Part shown: positions 9,310 to 18,566 of the stretch, one piece after another
Position numbering within the stretch: the first letter of the stretch is position 1
Layout: every line of letters begins with the position of its first letter
Assembly: GCA_022799035.1 (NCBI GenBank)
Contig: JAAWNQ010000006.1
Coordinates: 27,344-91,343, forward strand
Source: Oscillospiraceae bacterium
GTDB taxonomy: Bacteria; Bacillota; Clostridia; Oscillospirales; Oscillospiraceae
DNA length: 64,000 nt
Direction: 5' to 3'
Notes under the pieces: model-generated
What the model was told of the DNA's origin: nothing
Databases searched by the model: none
The model's input: only the letters and a program-made list of their open reading frames with translations
Translations under genes and position numbers: made by a program

Positions 9310-10318
9310 CGTTCTTCCCCTCCTTCTTCTCCAGAGCCTCCTGGACCCGCAGCCAACAGGCGGAGCGGTGAGCCTCCCCCAGCTCCACATAGGGGGGCAT
9401 CTTTTGGAGACAGACCTTCATGGCATGGGGACACCGAGGGGCGAAGGGGCAGCCCTCGGGGGGATTGAGCATATCCACGGGGGTTCCCTCGATGGGGATA
9501 AGCCGCTCGTGGCTGTCGGCGTCCAACCGGGGCATGGAGCGGAGGAGCCCCTCGGTATAGGGGTGGGCGGGGGAGTAGAAGATGTCGTCCACCGGGCCCT
9601 GCTCCACCATCTTGCCGGCGTACATAACGCAGACCTTGTCGCAGATCTCGGCCACCACGCCCAGGTTGTGGGTGATGAAGATGATGCCCATGTGGGTCTT
9701 CTTCTGCAGCTCCTTCATCAGCTCCAGGATCTGGGCCTGGATGGTCACGTCCAGAGCGGTGGTGGGCTCGTCGGCGATAAGGAGCTTGGGGTGGCAGATA
9801 AGGCCCATGGCGATCATCACCCGCTGGCGCATACCGCCGGAGAGCTCGTGGGGATACTGCTTCATCCGCTGCTCCACATTGTTGATGCCCACCATGGTGA
9901 GCATCTCCATGGCCCGCTGGGCGGCGTCCTCCTTGGAAATGGCCTTGTCGTGGGCCCGGAGGGCCTCCACCAGCTGGTTGCCGATGGTGTAGACCGGGTT
10001 CAGGGAGGTCATGGGGTTCTGAAAGATCATGGCAGCCCGCCCGCCCCGAAGCTCGGTCATCTCCTTTTTGTTTTTCGCCAGCACATCCTCCCCCTCAAAG
10101 GTGATGGATCCGCCGGTGACCTTGCCAGGGGACTGGAGAAGACCCATGATGGCGTAGGCCTCCTGACTCTTGCCGGAGCCGGATTCGCCCACGATGCCCA
10201 TGACCTCGTCCTCGTCCAGGGTATAGCTGATACCGCCCACGGCCTTGACCTCGCCGGCGGGGGTGAAGAAGGAGACGTGCAGGTCCTCCACTTCCAAAAG
10301 GTGCTTATTCTCACTCAT
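9302..10318 (-). CDS. oppD: Oligopeptide ABC transporter ATP-binding protein
   Basis: First ATPase of the importer, 338 aa. Walker [10 protein letters not shown], signature [15 protein letters not shown], Walker [13 protein letters not shown] and the C-terminal [14 protein letters not shown] cluster typical of OppD. Forms a heterodimer with OppF on the OppBC pore. It lies 19 bases after oppC with AGGAGG in the gap. Confidence 0.95.
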   Translation of the reverse strand: MSENKHLLEVEDLHVSFFTPAGEVKAVGGISYTLDEDEVMGIVGESGSGKSQEAYAIMGLLQSPGKVTGGSITFEGEDVLAKNKKEMTELRGGRAAMIFQNPMTSLNPVYTIGNQLVEALRAHDKAISKEDAAQRAMEMLTMVGINNVEQRMKQYPHELSGGMRQRVMIAMGLICHPKLLIADEPTTALDVTIQAQILELMKELQKKTHMGIIFITHNLGVVAEICDKVCVMYAGKMVEQGPVDDIFYSPAHPYTEGLLRSMPRLDADSHERLIPIEGTPVDMLNPPEGCPFAPRCPHAMKVCLQKMPPYVELGEAHRSACWLRVQEALEKKEGKNDG

Positions 10319-10337
10319 GAGGATGTCTCCTCCTTTC

Positions 10338-11675
10338 TCACTTTTTCAGTTTGGGATCCAGGGCGTCCCGGAGGCCGTCGCCCACCAGATTCAGGCTCAG
10401 GATCATCACACTGAGCAGGACGGCGGGGAACAGCAGCCGCTCGGGATAGCTGTACATGCCGCCCAAGGCGTCGGTACACATGGAGCCCAGGGAGGTCATG
10501 GGGGTATCCACACCCACGCCCAGATAGCTCAGGAAGCTCTCCACAAAGATGGCGGAGGGGATCTGGAGGAAGGTGGTGGTGACGATCTGGCCGATACAGT
10601 TGGGAAGCAGATGCTTCTTGATGATCCGCCCGCCCTTGGCGCCCAGGGCCTTGGCGGCGGTGACATACTCCTGCTGCTTGAGCTGGAGGATCTGGCCCCG
10701 GATGATCCGGGACATGGTCACCCAATAGAGGGAGCCAAAGGCGATGAACATGGCGATCACGTTGGTTCCCACCGTGTGGAACAGGGTCCCGATGACGCCG
10801 GTGGAGGTAGCCAGACTCTCGGCAAACCGCTCCTTCAGCACCACGGAGATCAGCAGGATCACCAGCACCTCGGGCACCGACTGAATGACCTCCACGATCC
10901 GCTGCATGACCGCGTCCACCATCCCTCCGGCATAGCCGGAGACGGAGCCGTAGACAGCGCCGATGATCAGCACCAGCAGGGCGGCGAACACGCCTACCAG
11001 CAGGGAGACCCGGGCGCCGATCATGGTACGGACCATAATGTCCCGGCCAAAGCCGTCAGTGCCGAAAACGTGGGGGAAGACCTTCTCCCCGGCGGCCTTC
11101 CGCTCCAGCTCCTTCCGGGAGTAGCCAAACAGCTTGGTCTTCAGGCCGTTCTCCGCAATGATGCTCTCCTCGGTGACCTCGCTGTCGCCGCCGGCCTGCT
11201 TGGCCTGGTTCTTGATGGTGACCTCCTCCATGATGGAGAGCTTCCGGCCCTCGGCCTCCGCCTTGGCCCGGGCCGCAGCCACAGCCTCCTCGGGGGTCAT
11301 GCTGCTCTCGGCGGCCTCGGTGAGCTTCTCCTCAATGAAAAGCTGGTCCTCCAGAGAATAGTGGAAGGCGTGGAGATTTTCCGCGCCCCGGTTGAACTGG
11401 TCATAGCCGTAAGGCACCACCATGGGTCCCACGAAGGCAAAGAGCACGATAAGCACCAGCACGGCCAAGGCCACCATAGCCACCGCGTTGCGGCGGAACC
11501 GCCGCCAAGCGTCCTTCCAATAGGAGGTGGGGGGACGGTCGGGGATGAAGCCTTCCTTCTCCGCCTTGTCGGCGGGGACAAAGGAGCCGGAGGTCAGGGT
11601 CCCGAAATCAAAGGCTTCCTCGTTCAAGTGAAGGGACCAGGGCTTGCGAAGGGGAACTTTCTTCTCGTCAGCCAT
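10338..11675 (-). CDS. oppC: Oligopeptide ABC transporter permease with long periplasmic-side insert
   Basis: Second pore subunit (445 aa). The N-terminal cytoplasmic tail and first membrane helix (residues about 65-92, VAMVALAVLVLIVLFAFVGP) match OppC, as do FGTDGFGRDI near residue 200, the five-helix core, and AAKALGAKGGRII in the coupling helix. Usual OppC/DppC length is about 300-340 aa; the excess is a roughly 100-residue Glu/Ala/Lys-rich stretch between helix 1 and the FGTDGFGRD motif, predicted extracytoplasmic. It is in frame, with no sign of frameshift. oppC starts three bases after oppB ends. Confidence 0.93.
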   Translation of the reverse strand: MADEKKVPLRKPWSLHLNEEAFDFGTLTSGSFVPADKAEKEGFIPDRPPTSYWKDAWRRFRRNAVAMVALAVLVLIVLFAFVGPMVVPYGYDQFNRGAENLHAFHYSLEDQLFIEEKLTEAAESSMTPEEAVAAARAKAEAEGRKLSIMEEVTIKNQAKQAGGDSEVTEESIIAENGLKTKLFGYSRKELERKAAGEKVFPHVFGTDGFGRDIMVRTMIGARVSLLVGVFAALLVLIIGAVYGSVSGYAGGMVDAVMQRIVEVIQSVPEVLVILLISVVLKERFAESLATSTGVIGTLFHTVGTNVIAMFIAFGSLYWVTMSRIIRGQILQLKQQEYVTAAKALGAKGGRIIKKHLLPNCIGQIVTTTFLQIPSAIFVESFLSYLGVGVDTPMTSLGSMCTDALGGMYSYPERLLFPAVLLSVMILSLNLVGDGLRDALDPKLKK

Positions 11676-11678
11676 GCC

Positions 11679-12611
11679 TCAGCCCTCCTTTGCCAGATTG
11701 ATCCGAGGATCCACCACTTTATAAAGGAGGTCCACGATCAGGTTCATGATGATAACGAAGGACGCCAGGAAAATGGTGGTGCCCATAATGACGGGATAGT
11801 CCCGGTTGGTGATGCACTGGACAAAGTACTTGCCCAGGCCGGGGATGGTGAATACCTTCTCCACCACAAAGCCGCCGCAGAGAACAAAGGCGATCTGGGG
11901 GCCTAGGTAGGTCAGGACCGGAATAAAGGCATTCCGCAGCGCGTGCTTGAGGACCACCTTCCGGGTGATAAGGCCCTTGGCCCGGGCGGTCTTGATATAC
12001 TCCTGGCTCAGGGCGTCCAGCATGGAGGTCCGGGTCTGCCGGGCGATATAGCACATGGGGTAGAAGCCCAGAGCCATACAGGGCAGCACATAGCTGCGCC
12101 AGTTGGAGCCGTCAAAGATGGTGGGGAAGGGCTTTCCCGAGCCGCACAGCAGCAGCAACAGCAGGGTCGCCACCACAAAGGAGGGCAAGGATATGCCCAT
12201 GGTACACACCACCCGCAGGGTGGAGTCCACCGCCCTGCCTCGATAATATGCCGAGATACAGCCCAAAAGCACACCTACGACCACCGCCCAGGAGATGGCG
12301 ATGGCGCCGATCTTGGCGGAGGTGGGGAACATCTCCTTGATGATCCGGACCACGGGATAGTTCTTCTGGGTCTTGATGCTCACGCCCAGGTCCCCCTTGA
12401 GCAGGTTGCCCATATAGATCAGGTACTGCTCCGGGATGGACTTGTTCAGTCCGTACTTCTCATTGAGGGCGTCCACCACCGACTGGGGGGGATTTTTCTC
12501 GCTGAGGAACGGGTTTCCGGGGATGGCCTTCATCAGAAAGAAGGTCAGCGTGGCGATGGCGAGAATGGTCAACAATGCCATCAGCACTCGCTTCACAACG
12601 TATTTTGCCAT
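11679..12611 (-). CDS. oppB: Oligopeptide ABC transporter permease
   Basis: First pore subunit (310 aa) with six predicted membrane helices, N-terminal MAKYVVKRVLMALLTILAIA, the family motif MKAIPGNPF, and the coupling helix YIKTARAKGLITRKVVLKHALRNA. First gene of the opp operon, read from a consensus promoter at 12681-12709. Start ATG 12611 with AGGGAG upstream. Confidence 0.95.
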   Translation of the reverse strand: MAKYVVKRVLMALLTILAIATLTFFLMKAIPGNPFLSEKNPPQSVVDALNEKYGLNKSIPEQYLIYMGNLLKGDLGVSIKTQKNYPVVRIIKEMFPTSAKIGAIAISWAVVVGVLLGCISAYYRGRAVDSTLRVVCTMGISLPSFVVATLLLLLLCGSGKPFPTIFDGSNWRSYVLPCMALGFYPMCYIARQTRTSMLDALSQEYIKTARAKGLITRKVVLKHALRNAFIPVLTYLGPQIAFVLCGGFVVEKVFTIPGLGKYFVQCITNRDYPVIMGTTIFLASFVIIMNLIVDLLYKVVDPRINLAKEG

Positions 12612-12680
12612 TTTGTCACTCCCTAAAATTCATATCTCAGAAGCGGCCCCCAGGGGACGCTTTTTCAGAACGGTTTTTCT

Positions 12681-12709
12681 ATTTTACCTCAAAATCCTCA
12701 TCACGTCAA
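12681..12709 (-). promoter_or_regulatory. Promoter of the opp operon
   Basis: Minus strand TTGACG (12709-12704), 17 bases, TAAAAT (12686-12681). The 312-base gap upstream of oppB otherwise holds only the terminator of the helicase gene and AT-rich sequence. Confidence 0.7.
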
Positions 12710-12840
12710 GGTTTTGCTCTTTTGAAAATACTTCTTGTTTGCAAAACATTTCCCTGTCCGTCCACAGCCGGAAAACTCCACCCCTAATTTTTTCCGGCCA
12801 CCGCCCTTCGAGCGAGGATTTTTGTCCGCACAGGAAAGAC

Positions 12841-12873
12841 AAATGCAGGAAACAGAATCCGTTTCCTGCATTT
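12841..12873. terminator. Intrinsic terminator after the DEAD-box gene
   Basis: 13-bp stem AAATGCAGGAAAC with a 7-base loop, followed on the minus strand by a short U-stretch. Confidence 0.75.
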
Positions 12874-12923
12874 TATTCTCTCTTTCCCCAAATCGTTCCC
12901 CGGGTGGGACCTCCGCCCTCCGC

Positions 12924-14090
12924 TCACAGCTCCAACAGGGTCCCCTTTTCATATTTCAGCGCCTTGACCTCATTCCGGGTCCCTTTGACAATGGCATCCA
13001 TCCGTAGTTCCTCCGTAATGCCGGAGATGAAGGTATAGGCCACCCCATGCCGCTTGGCCCGACCGGTACGGCCGATCCGGTGGACGTAGTATTCGTTCTC
13101 ATCGGGCACATCGTAGTTGAACACCGCGTCCACGTCGTCGATATCCAATCCCCGGGCGGCCACGTCGGTGGCTACCAGGACCTGGAGCTTCCCCTCCCGG
13201 AACCGGGCCAGGGTCTTTTCCCGAGTGGCCTGCTGGATATCCCCGTGGATGGCCTCGCACTTCACGCCCCCCATGCGGAGAAGGCCGGAAAGGCGGTCGG
13301 TCATATTTTTGGTGTTGCAGAAGGCGATGGCCCGCTCGTAGCCCCCGTGCTCCAGAAGCCGGAGCATCAGCTCCGCCTTGGCGGAGCGGTCCACCTCGAT
13401 ACGGTACTGGTCGATGTCCGGCTTGTTCTCCACGTCGGCCTGGACGGTGATCTCCACCGGGTCCCGCTGGTAGACCCAGGAGATATCCATCACTTCCCGG
13501 GAAATGGTGGCCGAGAACATGCCGATATTCTTCCGGGACTTGATCTGGTCCAGGATCCGGGTCACGTCCCGGATAAAGCCCATGTCCAGCATCCGGTCGG
13601 CCTCGTCCAGCACCACGGTCTCCACCCTGTCCAACCGGATGGTCCGCCGCTTCATGTGGTCCATGAGCCGGCCGGGGGTAGCCACCACGATCTGGGGATG
13701 CTCCTTCAATCTCTTGATCTGCTTTTCGATGGGGGCCCCGCCGTAAAGGACCACGGTCTTGACCCCCTCCTTAAACTCGCACAGATCCTGGAGCTCCTCC
13801 TGGATCTGGATGGCCAGTTCCCGGGTGGGGGCCAGCACCAGTCCGGTCACGTCGCCGCACTCCGGGTCGGTATGCTCTACCATGGGGATCCCGAAGGCAA
13901 AGGTCTTTCCCGTCCCGGTGGGGGCCTTGGCGATCACATCCCTGCCCTCCATAAAATAGGGGATGGACCCCGACTGAACCGGGGTAGCCCGCTCATAGCC
14001 CTTTTTCTGAAGGGCCTTCATGATCTCAGGGGAAAGCCCCAGCTCATCATAGCGCTTGATCTCTGTTATCTTCTCTCCGTTGATCTCCAT
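12924..14090 (-). CDS. DEAD-box ATP-dependent RNA helicase
   Basis: Cytoplasmic RNA helicase of 388 aa with the full motif set: Q motif (YERATPVQ), motif I APTGTGKT, PTRELA, VLDEADRMLD (DEAD), SAT, and in the second domain VATDVAARGLDID and HRIGRTGRA. It lacks the long basic C-terminal tail of CshA/DeaD and ends shortly after the core, so it is a minimal type. Likely roles are RNA remodelling, ribosome assembly or mRNA decay; the exact one cannot be read here. Start ATG 14090 with GGAAGG upstream. Monocistronic with its own promoter and terminator. Confidence 0.93.
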   Translation of the reverse strand: MEINGEKITEIKRYDELGLSPEIMKALQKKGYERATPVQSGSIPYFMEGRDVIAKAPTGTGKTFAFGIPMVEHTDPECGDVTGLVLAPTRELAIQIQEELQDLCEFKEGVKTVVLYGGAPIEKQIKRLKEHPQIVVATPGRLMDHMKRRTIRLDRVETVVLDEADRMLDMGFIRDVTRILDQIKSRKNIGMFSATISREVMDISWVYQRDPVEITVQADVENKPDIDQYRIEVDRSAKAELMLRLLEHGGYERAIAFCNTKNMTDRLSGLLRMGGVKCEAIHGDIQQATREKTLARFREGKLQVLVATDVAARGLDIDDVDAVFNYDVPDENEYYVHRIGRTGRAKRHGVAYTFISGITEELRMDAIVKGTRNEVKALKYEKGTLLEL

Positions 14091-14136
14091 AGGAAAAATC
14101 CTTCCCTTTCTTCTTTTGGCCGTTTCCTGTTTCTTT

Positions 14137-14165
14137 AATATACCACACTCTCTGCCTGTGTGCAA
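14137..14165 (-). promoter_or_regulatory. Promoter of DEAD-box gene
   Basis: Minus strand TTGCAC (14165-14160), 17 bases, TATATT (14142-14137). Confidence 0.55.
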
Positions 14166-14196
14166 CCGCCCTTCCGGAAAGCTTTCCCGTAGCTAC

Positions 14197-14235
14197 AGCG
14201 GCCCCGGGCTGTCCTGAGGACTGCCCGGGGCCGCT
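14197..14235. terminator. Terminator after cysteine desulfidase gene
   Basis: 12-bp GC stem AGCGGCCCCGGG with an inner GTCC/GGAC hairpin in the loop; lies between the desulfidase stop and the helicase promoter. Confidence 0.7.
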
Positions 14236-14247
14236 TATGGTCTTTTA

Positions 14248-15525
14248 TCAAACCTTCTCGGTCATGATCCGCAGGATCTCCCGGTCGGTGTCCGCCATGC
14301 CGTCCCGGCCTACCCGGCTCACCGTCCGGATGGTCTCCTCTACCCCTTTGCGGACGATGCCCTCTCCGGCGTAAAACTGCCGTCCCCCCTGGTACATCTG
14401 CCAACCCACGATGCCCGCGTCCACCGCGCTGGCGATTTTGGCCGCGCAGGAGGGCTTGGCCCCATCACAGACGATACCCGAAACGATGGCCAGGCTGTTT
14501 ACCAGAGTGTGGGCCACCTCCTCAAAGCCGCCGCCGTGGAGGTAGGCGATGGCCGCTCCCGCCGCGCACCCGGCGCTTACCGCGCCGCAGTAGGCGCTCA
14601 GCCGGCCAATCCCGCTTTTCAGATGGACGGTGAGCAGATTGGATACCAGCAGAGCCCGGTAGCGGGCCTCGTCATCGCACCCCAGCTCCCTGGCATACTC
14701 AATGACCGGCAGACTGGCGGTCATCCCCTGGTTCCCGCTGCCGGAATTGATGATAACGGGCAGCTCGCACCCGCCCATACGGGCGTCGCTCCCCGCGGCG
14801 GCGGCGGCTCTGGCCCGGACCGCCACATCCTCATTCCCGTAACAGCGCAGCAGAGTGCAGCCCACAGCGGCCCCCCACTCCCCCGTCAACCCCTGGTCCC
14901 GGATGGCGGTGTTATAGGCGATCTGCCGGTCCAGGGTCTCGGTCACGTCCTTCAGGTCGGCTGTGTCCGCAAAGTCCAGGATCCCCTCCACTGTCAGCAG
15001 ATCCGTGTCCTCCGCCGGACCCTCGGTCTCAGCCGCCTTGCTCTCCAGCACCTTCCCGTCCAGTTCAGCCAAAACGATGTTGGTGTGGTAGCCTGTGATC
15101 CGCACCCTGGCGCAGTGGCCGCCGCCGTAAGCTTCCACCAGGATGTCAAACACCTCCGGCCCCTCCGCCGGGATCACCTCCACAGGACAGCTTTCCAGCA
15201 GGCGGGCCATCTCCTCCCGCTGTTCCTCCGTGACCGCGCTGATGACCTGAAGCTTCCGCTGGGCGTTGCCCACCACAAACCCGATGGCCACCGCGGTGGG
15301 GATCCCCCGGCCTCCCCCGGTGTTGGGCACCACCACGCTTTTCACATTTTTGATGATGTTCCCGCTCACCCGGAGCACCGCCCTGTCAGGCAGCGTCCCC
15401 AGCAGGTCCCTGGCCTTGGCGCAGGCGCAGGCGATGGCCACCGGCTCGGTACAGCCCATGGCGGGAACCAGCTCCTCCCGGAGTATTTTCACATAGGCCC
15501 CATACCGGGGATCCGTTTTCTGCAT
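14248..15525 (-). CDS. L-cysteine desulfidase family protein (UPF0597/CyuA-like)
   Basis: Protein of 425 aa matching the L-cysteine desulfidase / serine-dehydratase-alpha-like family (CyuA/YhaM). Expected activity is breakdown of L-cysteine to pyruvate, sulfide and ammonia with a [4Fe-4S] cluster. Candidate cluster Cys are in AMGCTEPVA (near residue 25) and in the C-terminal AGCAAG and CDGAKPSC segments; the conserved NSGSGNQG is near residue 255. Start ATG 15525 is preceded by AGGATGGG. It is divergent from a GntR regulator with face-to-face promoters in the 108-base gap, so that regulator is the natural candidate for its control. Confidence 0.85.
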   Translation of the reverse strand: MQKTDPRYGAYVKILREELVPAMGCTEPVAIACACAKARDLLGTLPDRAVLRVSGNIIKNVKSVVVPNTGGGRGIPTAVAIGFVVGNAQRKLQVISAVTEEQREEMARLLESCPVEVIPAEGPEVFDILVEAYGGGHCARVRITGYHTNIVLAELDGKVLESKAAETEGPAEDTDLLTVEGILDFADTADLKDVTETLDRQIAYNTAIRDQGLTGEWGAAVGCTLLRCYGNEDVAVRARAAAAAGSDARMGGCELPVIINSGSGNQGMTASLPVIEYARELGCDDEARYRALLVSNLLTVHLKSGIGRLSAYCGAVSAGCAAGAAIAYLHGGGFEEVAHTLVNSLAIVSGIVCDGAKPSCAAKIASAVDAGIVGWQMYQGGRQFYAGEGIVRKGVEETIRTVSRVGRDGMADTDREILRIMTEKV

Positions 15526-15553
15526 AAAATCCCATCCTTTTCCCGCCGAACCG

Positions 15554-15601
15554 CTGACTTCCGGCGTTTGATATGATATAATAGAATAAGAATTTGTTCA
15601 A
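15554..15601. promoter_or_regulatory. Overlapping divergent promoters, desulfidase and GntR gene
   Basis: Plus strand: CTGACT (15554-15559), 17 bases, TATAAT (15577-15582). Minus strand: TTGAAC (15601-15596), 17 bases, TATCAT (15578-15573). The two -10 elements overlap, so the two transcripts should compete, and one bound regulator could block both. Confidence 0.55.
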
Positions 15602-15633
15602 ACCATAGGCTCCGGCCGGGAGTGAGGTGACTT

Positions 15634-17049
15634 ATGGAGAAGGAGATCCCTCTCTACGAATCCATTTACAACAAGATCGTCAACCGGGTCCTGATCGGCT
15701 TTTATCCCAAGGGCTATCAGCTTTCCTCGGCCCAAAAGATACACGCCCGGTATGGGGTGGGCTACACCAGTATCCGCCGGGCCCTCCGACTGCTGGAGCA
15801 GGACGGCTTTATCCGACAGGAGGAGCGCAAGCGGCCCGTGGTGGTCTTTGACCTGGAGGACCCCTCCTGCCGCCGGCTTCGCTGGCAGATCTTCCTATCC
15901 CATAGGGACGCCCACTTAGACTGCTACCAGGCCACCCCTCTCCTGCTTCCCGGCCTTGTATCCCTGGGAGCCCAAGCCCGCACTCCCCAGCTCTTGGAAT
16001 CCTTGGAGGCCCTGTGCGCCCGGGAGGAGAGTTCCTTTTCCAACCGATACGACCTTCTGCTCCTGGCCCACACCTGGCAGTCCCTTGTGGTCCGGCAATC
16101 GGGCAACCGTCTGGCCTCCGACCTGCTTTTGCAGATCCGGGGCTTTGACGAGCTGCGCTGCTGCGCCCTGCCCTCGGCAGAGCTGGTCCCCGGGGAGGCC
16201 CGGGCCGCCCTCCAGACCCTCCGCTATTGGACCCGCCTTCTCCGGCAGGGGGATCTGGCCGGGCTTCATACCCTGACGTCCATCTTCTGCCTCCAGGCAA
16301 TGTGCTGTCTGGACCGCTCCTTCCGGCCTCTGGCCGGGCTGCCGGAATCGGAGCAGGTCCGCCAGGTGGAGTTCCGCTGGTATGTGTATCAATCCCCCAC
16401 CCCTCTCTACAAGAAGATCGCTTCCGATCTCCTCCGGACCGCTTACCTGGAGGGAATGGGGGCCGGGGACTGCTTCCCCTCAGAGGCCACCCTTATGGAC
16501 CGCTACCAGGTGGCCGCCATCACTGTCCGGGGGGCTTTGGCCCTGCTCAACAACCTGGGCATGGCCCAGACCGTGAACGGGGTTGGGACCCTGTTTACCG
16601 ACTCCTGCGGAGATTCCGGGGAGATCCTCCCCTACCTCCGGGAAGGCCGGGAGAGTATGGAGATCCTGGCCGCCAGCTACGCCCTGGCCCTGTCCGCCGC
16701 CCCCCGGCTCTCTCCTCAAGAGGTGACACTCCTCCGGGAGGGACTGCCGGAGTACCGCTGTCAGGAAGGGGCCGCCCTCTTTCTCCTGCGAAAGCTGACC
16801 GCCACCGTCTCCAGCCACGCCCTGGACACCGTGTTTGAGCAGTTGGAGAGCCGGTACATATTCGGCCTGTACGCCAGCGCCCTCCCCTCCTCCCCCGGAA
16901 GAGAGAACGCCCTGAAACACGCCTTCCTTCAGGCCGACGCCTGTCTGTCCCATCTGGAGGCGGGGGAGCTGGAGGACTTTGCCCGGGGGCTGTCCGGCCT
17001 GTGCCGGGACCTATGCCGGGAGCTGCCCTCGGTCTCCCAGGAAACGTGA
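15634..17049 (+). CDS. GntR-type regulator with two winged-helix DNA-binding domains
   Basis: Predicted transcription factor of 471 aa with an internal duplication. A GntR winged helix occupies residues 1-75 (PLYESIYNKIVNRVLIGFY, then YTSIRRALRLLEQDGFI) and a second one about residues 252-325 (PLYKKIASDLLRT, FPSEATLMDRYQVA, TVRGALALLNNLGMA). Each is followed by a helical region of about 150 residues without an obvious UTRA or FCD signature. Usual GntR proteins have one such domain and 230-250 aa, so this resembles two regulators fused head to tail. Divergently placed from the cysteine desulfidase gene. Start ATG 15634 follows GGAGTGAGGTG. Confidence 0.85.
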   Translation: MEKEIPLYESIYNKIVNRVLIGFYPKGYQLSSAQKIHARYGVGYTSIRRALRLLEQDGFIRQEERKRPVVVFDLEDPSCRRLRWQIFLSHRDAHLDCYQATPLLLPGLVSLGAQARTPQLLESLEALCAREESSFSNRYDLLLLAHTWQSLVVRQSGNRLASDLLLQIRGFDELRCCALPSAELVPGEARAALQTLRYWTRLLRQGDLAGLHTLTSIFCLQAMCCLDRSFRPLAGLPESEQVRQVEFRWYVYQSPTPLYKKIASDLLRTAYLEGMGAGDCFPSEATLMDRYQVAAITVRGALALLNNLGMAQTVNGVGTLFTDSCGDSGEILPYLREGRESMEILAASYALALSAAPRLSPQEVTLLREGLPEYRCQEGAALFLLRKLTATVSSHALDTVFEQLESRYIFGLYASALPSSPGRENALKHAFLQADACLSHLEAGELEDFARGLSGLCRDLCRELPSVSQET

Positions 17050-17064
17050 CCTTTTTCAAGGTAT

Positions 17065-17097
17065 AATTGCCCCGCGCCCTTCCAGCGCGGGGCAATT
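17065..17097. terminator. Bidirectional terminator between convergent genes
   Basis: 13-bp stem AATTGCCCCGCGC, 7-base loop; T-rich on the plus side. Confidence 0.85.
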
Positions 17098-17118
17098 ATT
17101 GTTTTTATGTCAGACCGC

Positions 17119-18525
17119 TTAATTCTGGATCTCGGCGGCGCTTGCCCTGCGCTGGGCCAGCTCCTCCCGAACCTGAGGCATTTTCTTCTCGTAACGGCGG
17201 TACATCAGCATCAGAAGGAACACCACGCTGAACACTGTCAGGGGGACGAAAATAGAGGTGTTGAACAACCCCGCTTTGGCAGTGGCGGACTGGACGGCAA
17301 GATCCTTGTTGAAGCCCACCGCATCCAGCATAAAGCCCTGGATAGCGGCGCCCACGCCACTGCCCAGCTTATTGCCGAAGCTGTTGGCCGACATGACCAG
17401 GGCGTCGTTCCGCTTGCCAAAGAGCCACTCGCCGTAGTCAATGCTGTCCATCAGAGAGGGCACCAGCAGGGAGGAGAACAGGCCCACGCCGAAGCCGGAC
17501 ACCAGCAGACAGGCCAGGTACAGGGGGAAGATGGCGTCCCGGGTGATCAGGCGCACCAGCAGACAGCACACCGCGATAGCCATACCCATGGCGCAGCTTC
17601 TGGCCTTACCCAGCTTTTTGGCAAAGACCTGGAGCAGGATGATGGCAAAGAAGCTGGAGACCATACTGCACATGGTTGCCAGACCTGTCATGGTAGGCTT
17701 CTCCAGGTAGAACTTTACATAGAACACCACAATGCCCTGGGTGACGGCGGCGGAGGTATAGTAGAGCATGGTACTGGCCGCCAGCCAACGCCACAGGGGG
17801 TTCTTGAGGATATACTTGAAGGAGTTGAGCAGTTCCTTTTTCCCATTGCCCCCTTCCGCCTTGGCCTCTTTGGGCTCGGGGCGGTCATGGCCCTTGGTGA
17901 GCCGGAACACGGTCAGGTAGCACAGAGCCTGGATGATACCATAGACCCCGGCCACGATGGCAAAGCCCTTCCGCTCGTCCCCGCCGCCGGCGGCCTCCAC
18001 AAACTTCAGGGTGAAGCTGGAGATGGCAATGGCGGCAAACATGGAGATAAAGGCCCGGCTCTGGTTCAGCGCCACCCGGTCCATGGGCTTGTCACTGATC
18101 CGGGACATGAGGGAGGTGTAGGAGATACCGGTGGCGGTATAGAGCATCCCCTGTCCGATGTAGGTGACATAGGCCCAGATCAGCTTGCTGGTGTTGCTCA
18201 GATCGGGCGCCAGGAAGGTCAGGAACAGGAAGATGCCGGCGGGCAGGGCGCAGTACAGAAGATAGGGCCGGCATTTTCCGTGCTTGCTGTGGGTATTGTC
18301 GATAAGGGTCCCCATCATGGGGTCATTGATGGCGTCCCAGATCCGGGCCACCAGCATCAGGGTACCCGCCGCCTTGCCGGAGATCCCCAGCACGGTGACA
18401 TAGAAGTACAACAGATACAGATTCAGCGTCAGAACACTGAGCTGCTGGCCAAACTCTCCCACGCCGTAAAAAAGCCGCAGGGGACGGGGCAGGGAGCTGA
18501 CCTGCTTTTCCTTTTTCTCTGCCAT
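17119..18525 (-). CDS. GPH-family (MelB-like) MFS cation symporter
   Basis: Membrane transporter of 468 aa with about 12 hydrophobic segments. Family features are FYGVGEFGQQ near the N terminus, DAINDPMMGTLIDNTHSKHGKCRPYLL (residues about 64-90, loop 2-3 motif with the cation-site Asp), and SLLVPSLMDSIDYGEWLFGKR in the C-terminal half. The GPH family typically moves glycosides or hexuronides with Na+ or H+. Here it starts 41 bases after a gene for an ATC-hydrolase-like enzyme, sharing its promoter, so the cargo may be a small thiazoline, amino acid or related acid instead (inference). Confidence 0.87.
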   Translation of the reverse strand: MAEKKEKQVSSLPRPLRLFYGVGEFGQQLSVLTLNLYLLYFYVTVLGISGKAAGTLMLVARIWDAINDPMMGTLIDNTHSKHGKCRPYLLYCALPAGIFLFLTFLAPDLSNTSKLIWAYVTYIGQGMLYTATGISYTSLMSRISDKPMDRVALNQSRAFISMFAAIAISSFTLKFVEAAGGGDERKGFAIVAGVYGIIQALCYLTVFRLTKGHDRPEPKEAKAEGGNGKKELLNSFKYILKNPLWRWLAASTMLYYTSAAVTQGIVVFYVKFYLEKPTMTGLATMCSMVSSFFAIILLQVFAKKLGKARSCAMGMAIAVCCLLVRLITRDAIFPLYLACLLVSGFGVGLFSSLLVPSLMDSIDYGEWLFGKRNDALVMSANSFGNKLGSGVGAAIQGFMLDAVGFNKDLAVQSATAKAGLFNTSIFVPLTVFSVVFLLMLMYRRYEKKMPQVREELAQRRASAAEIQN

Positions 18526-18566
18526 TTATATTCTCTCCTTTTCAAACACATACATGGGACGGCGGC

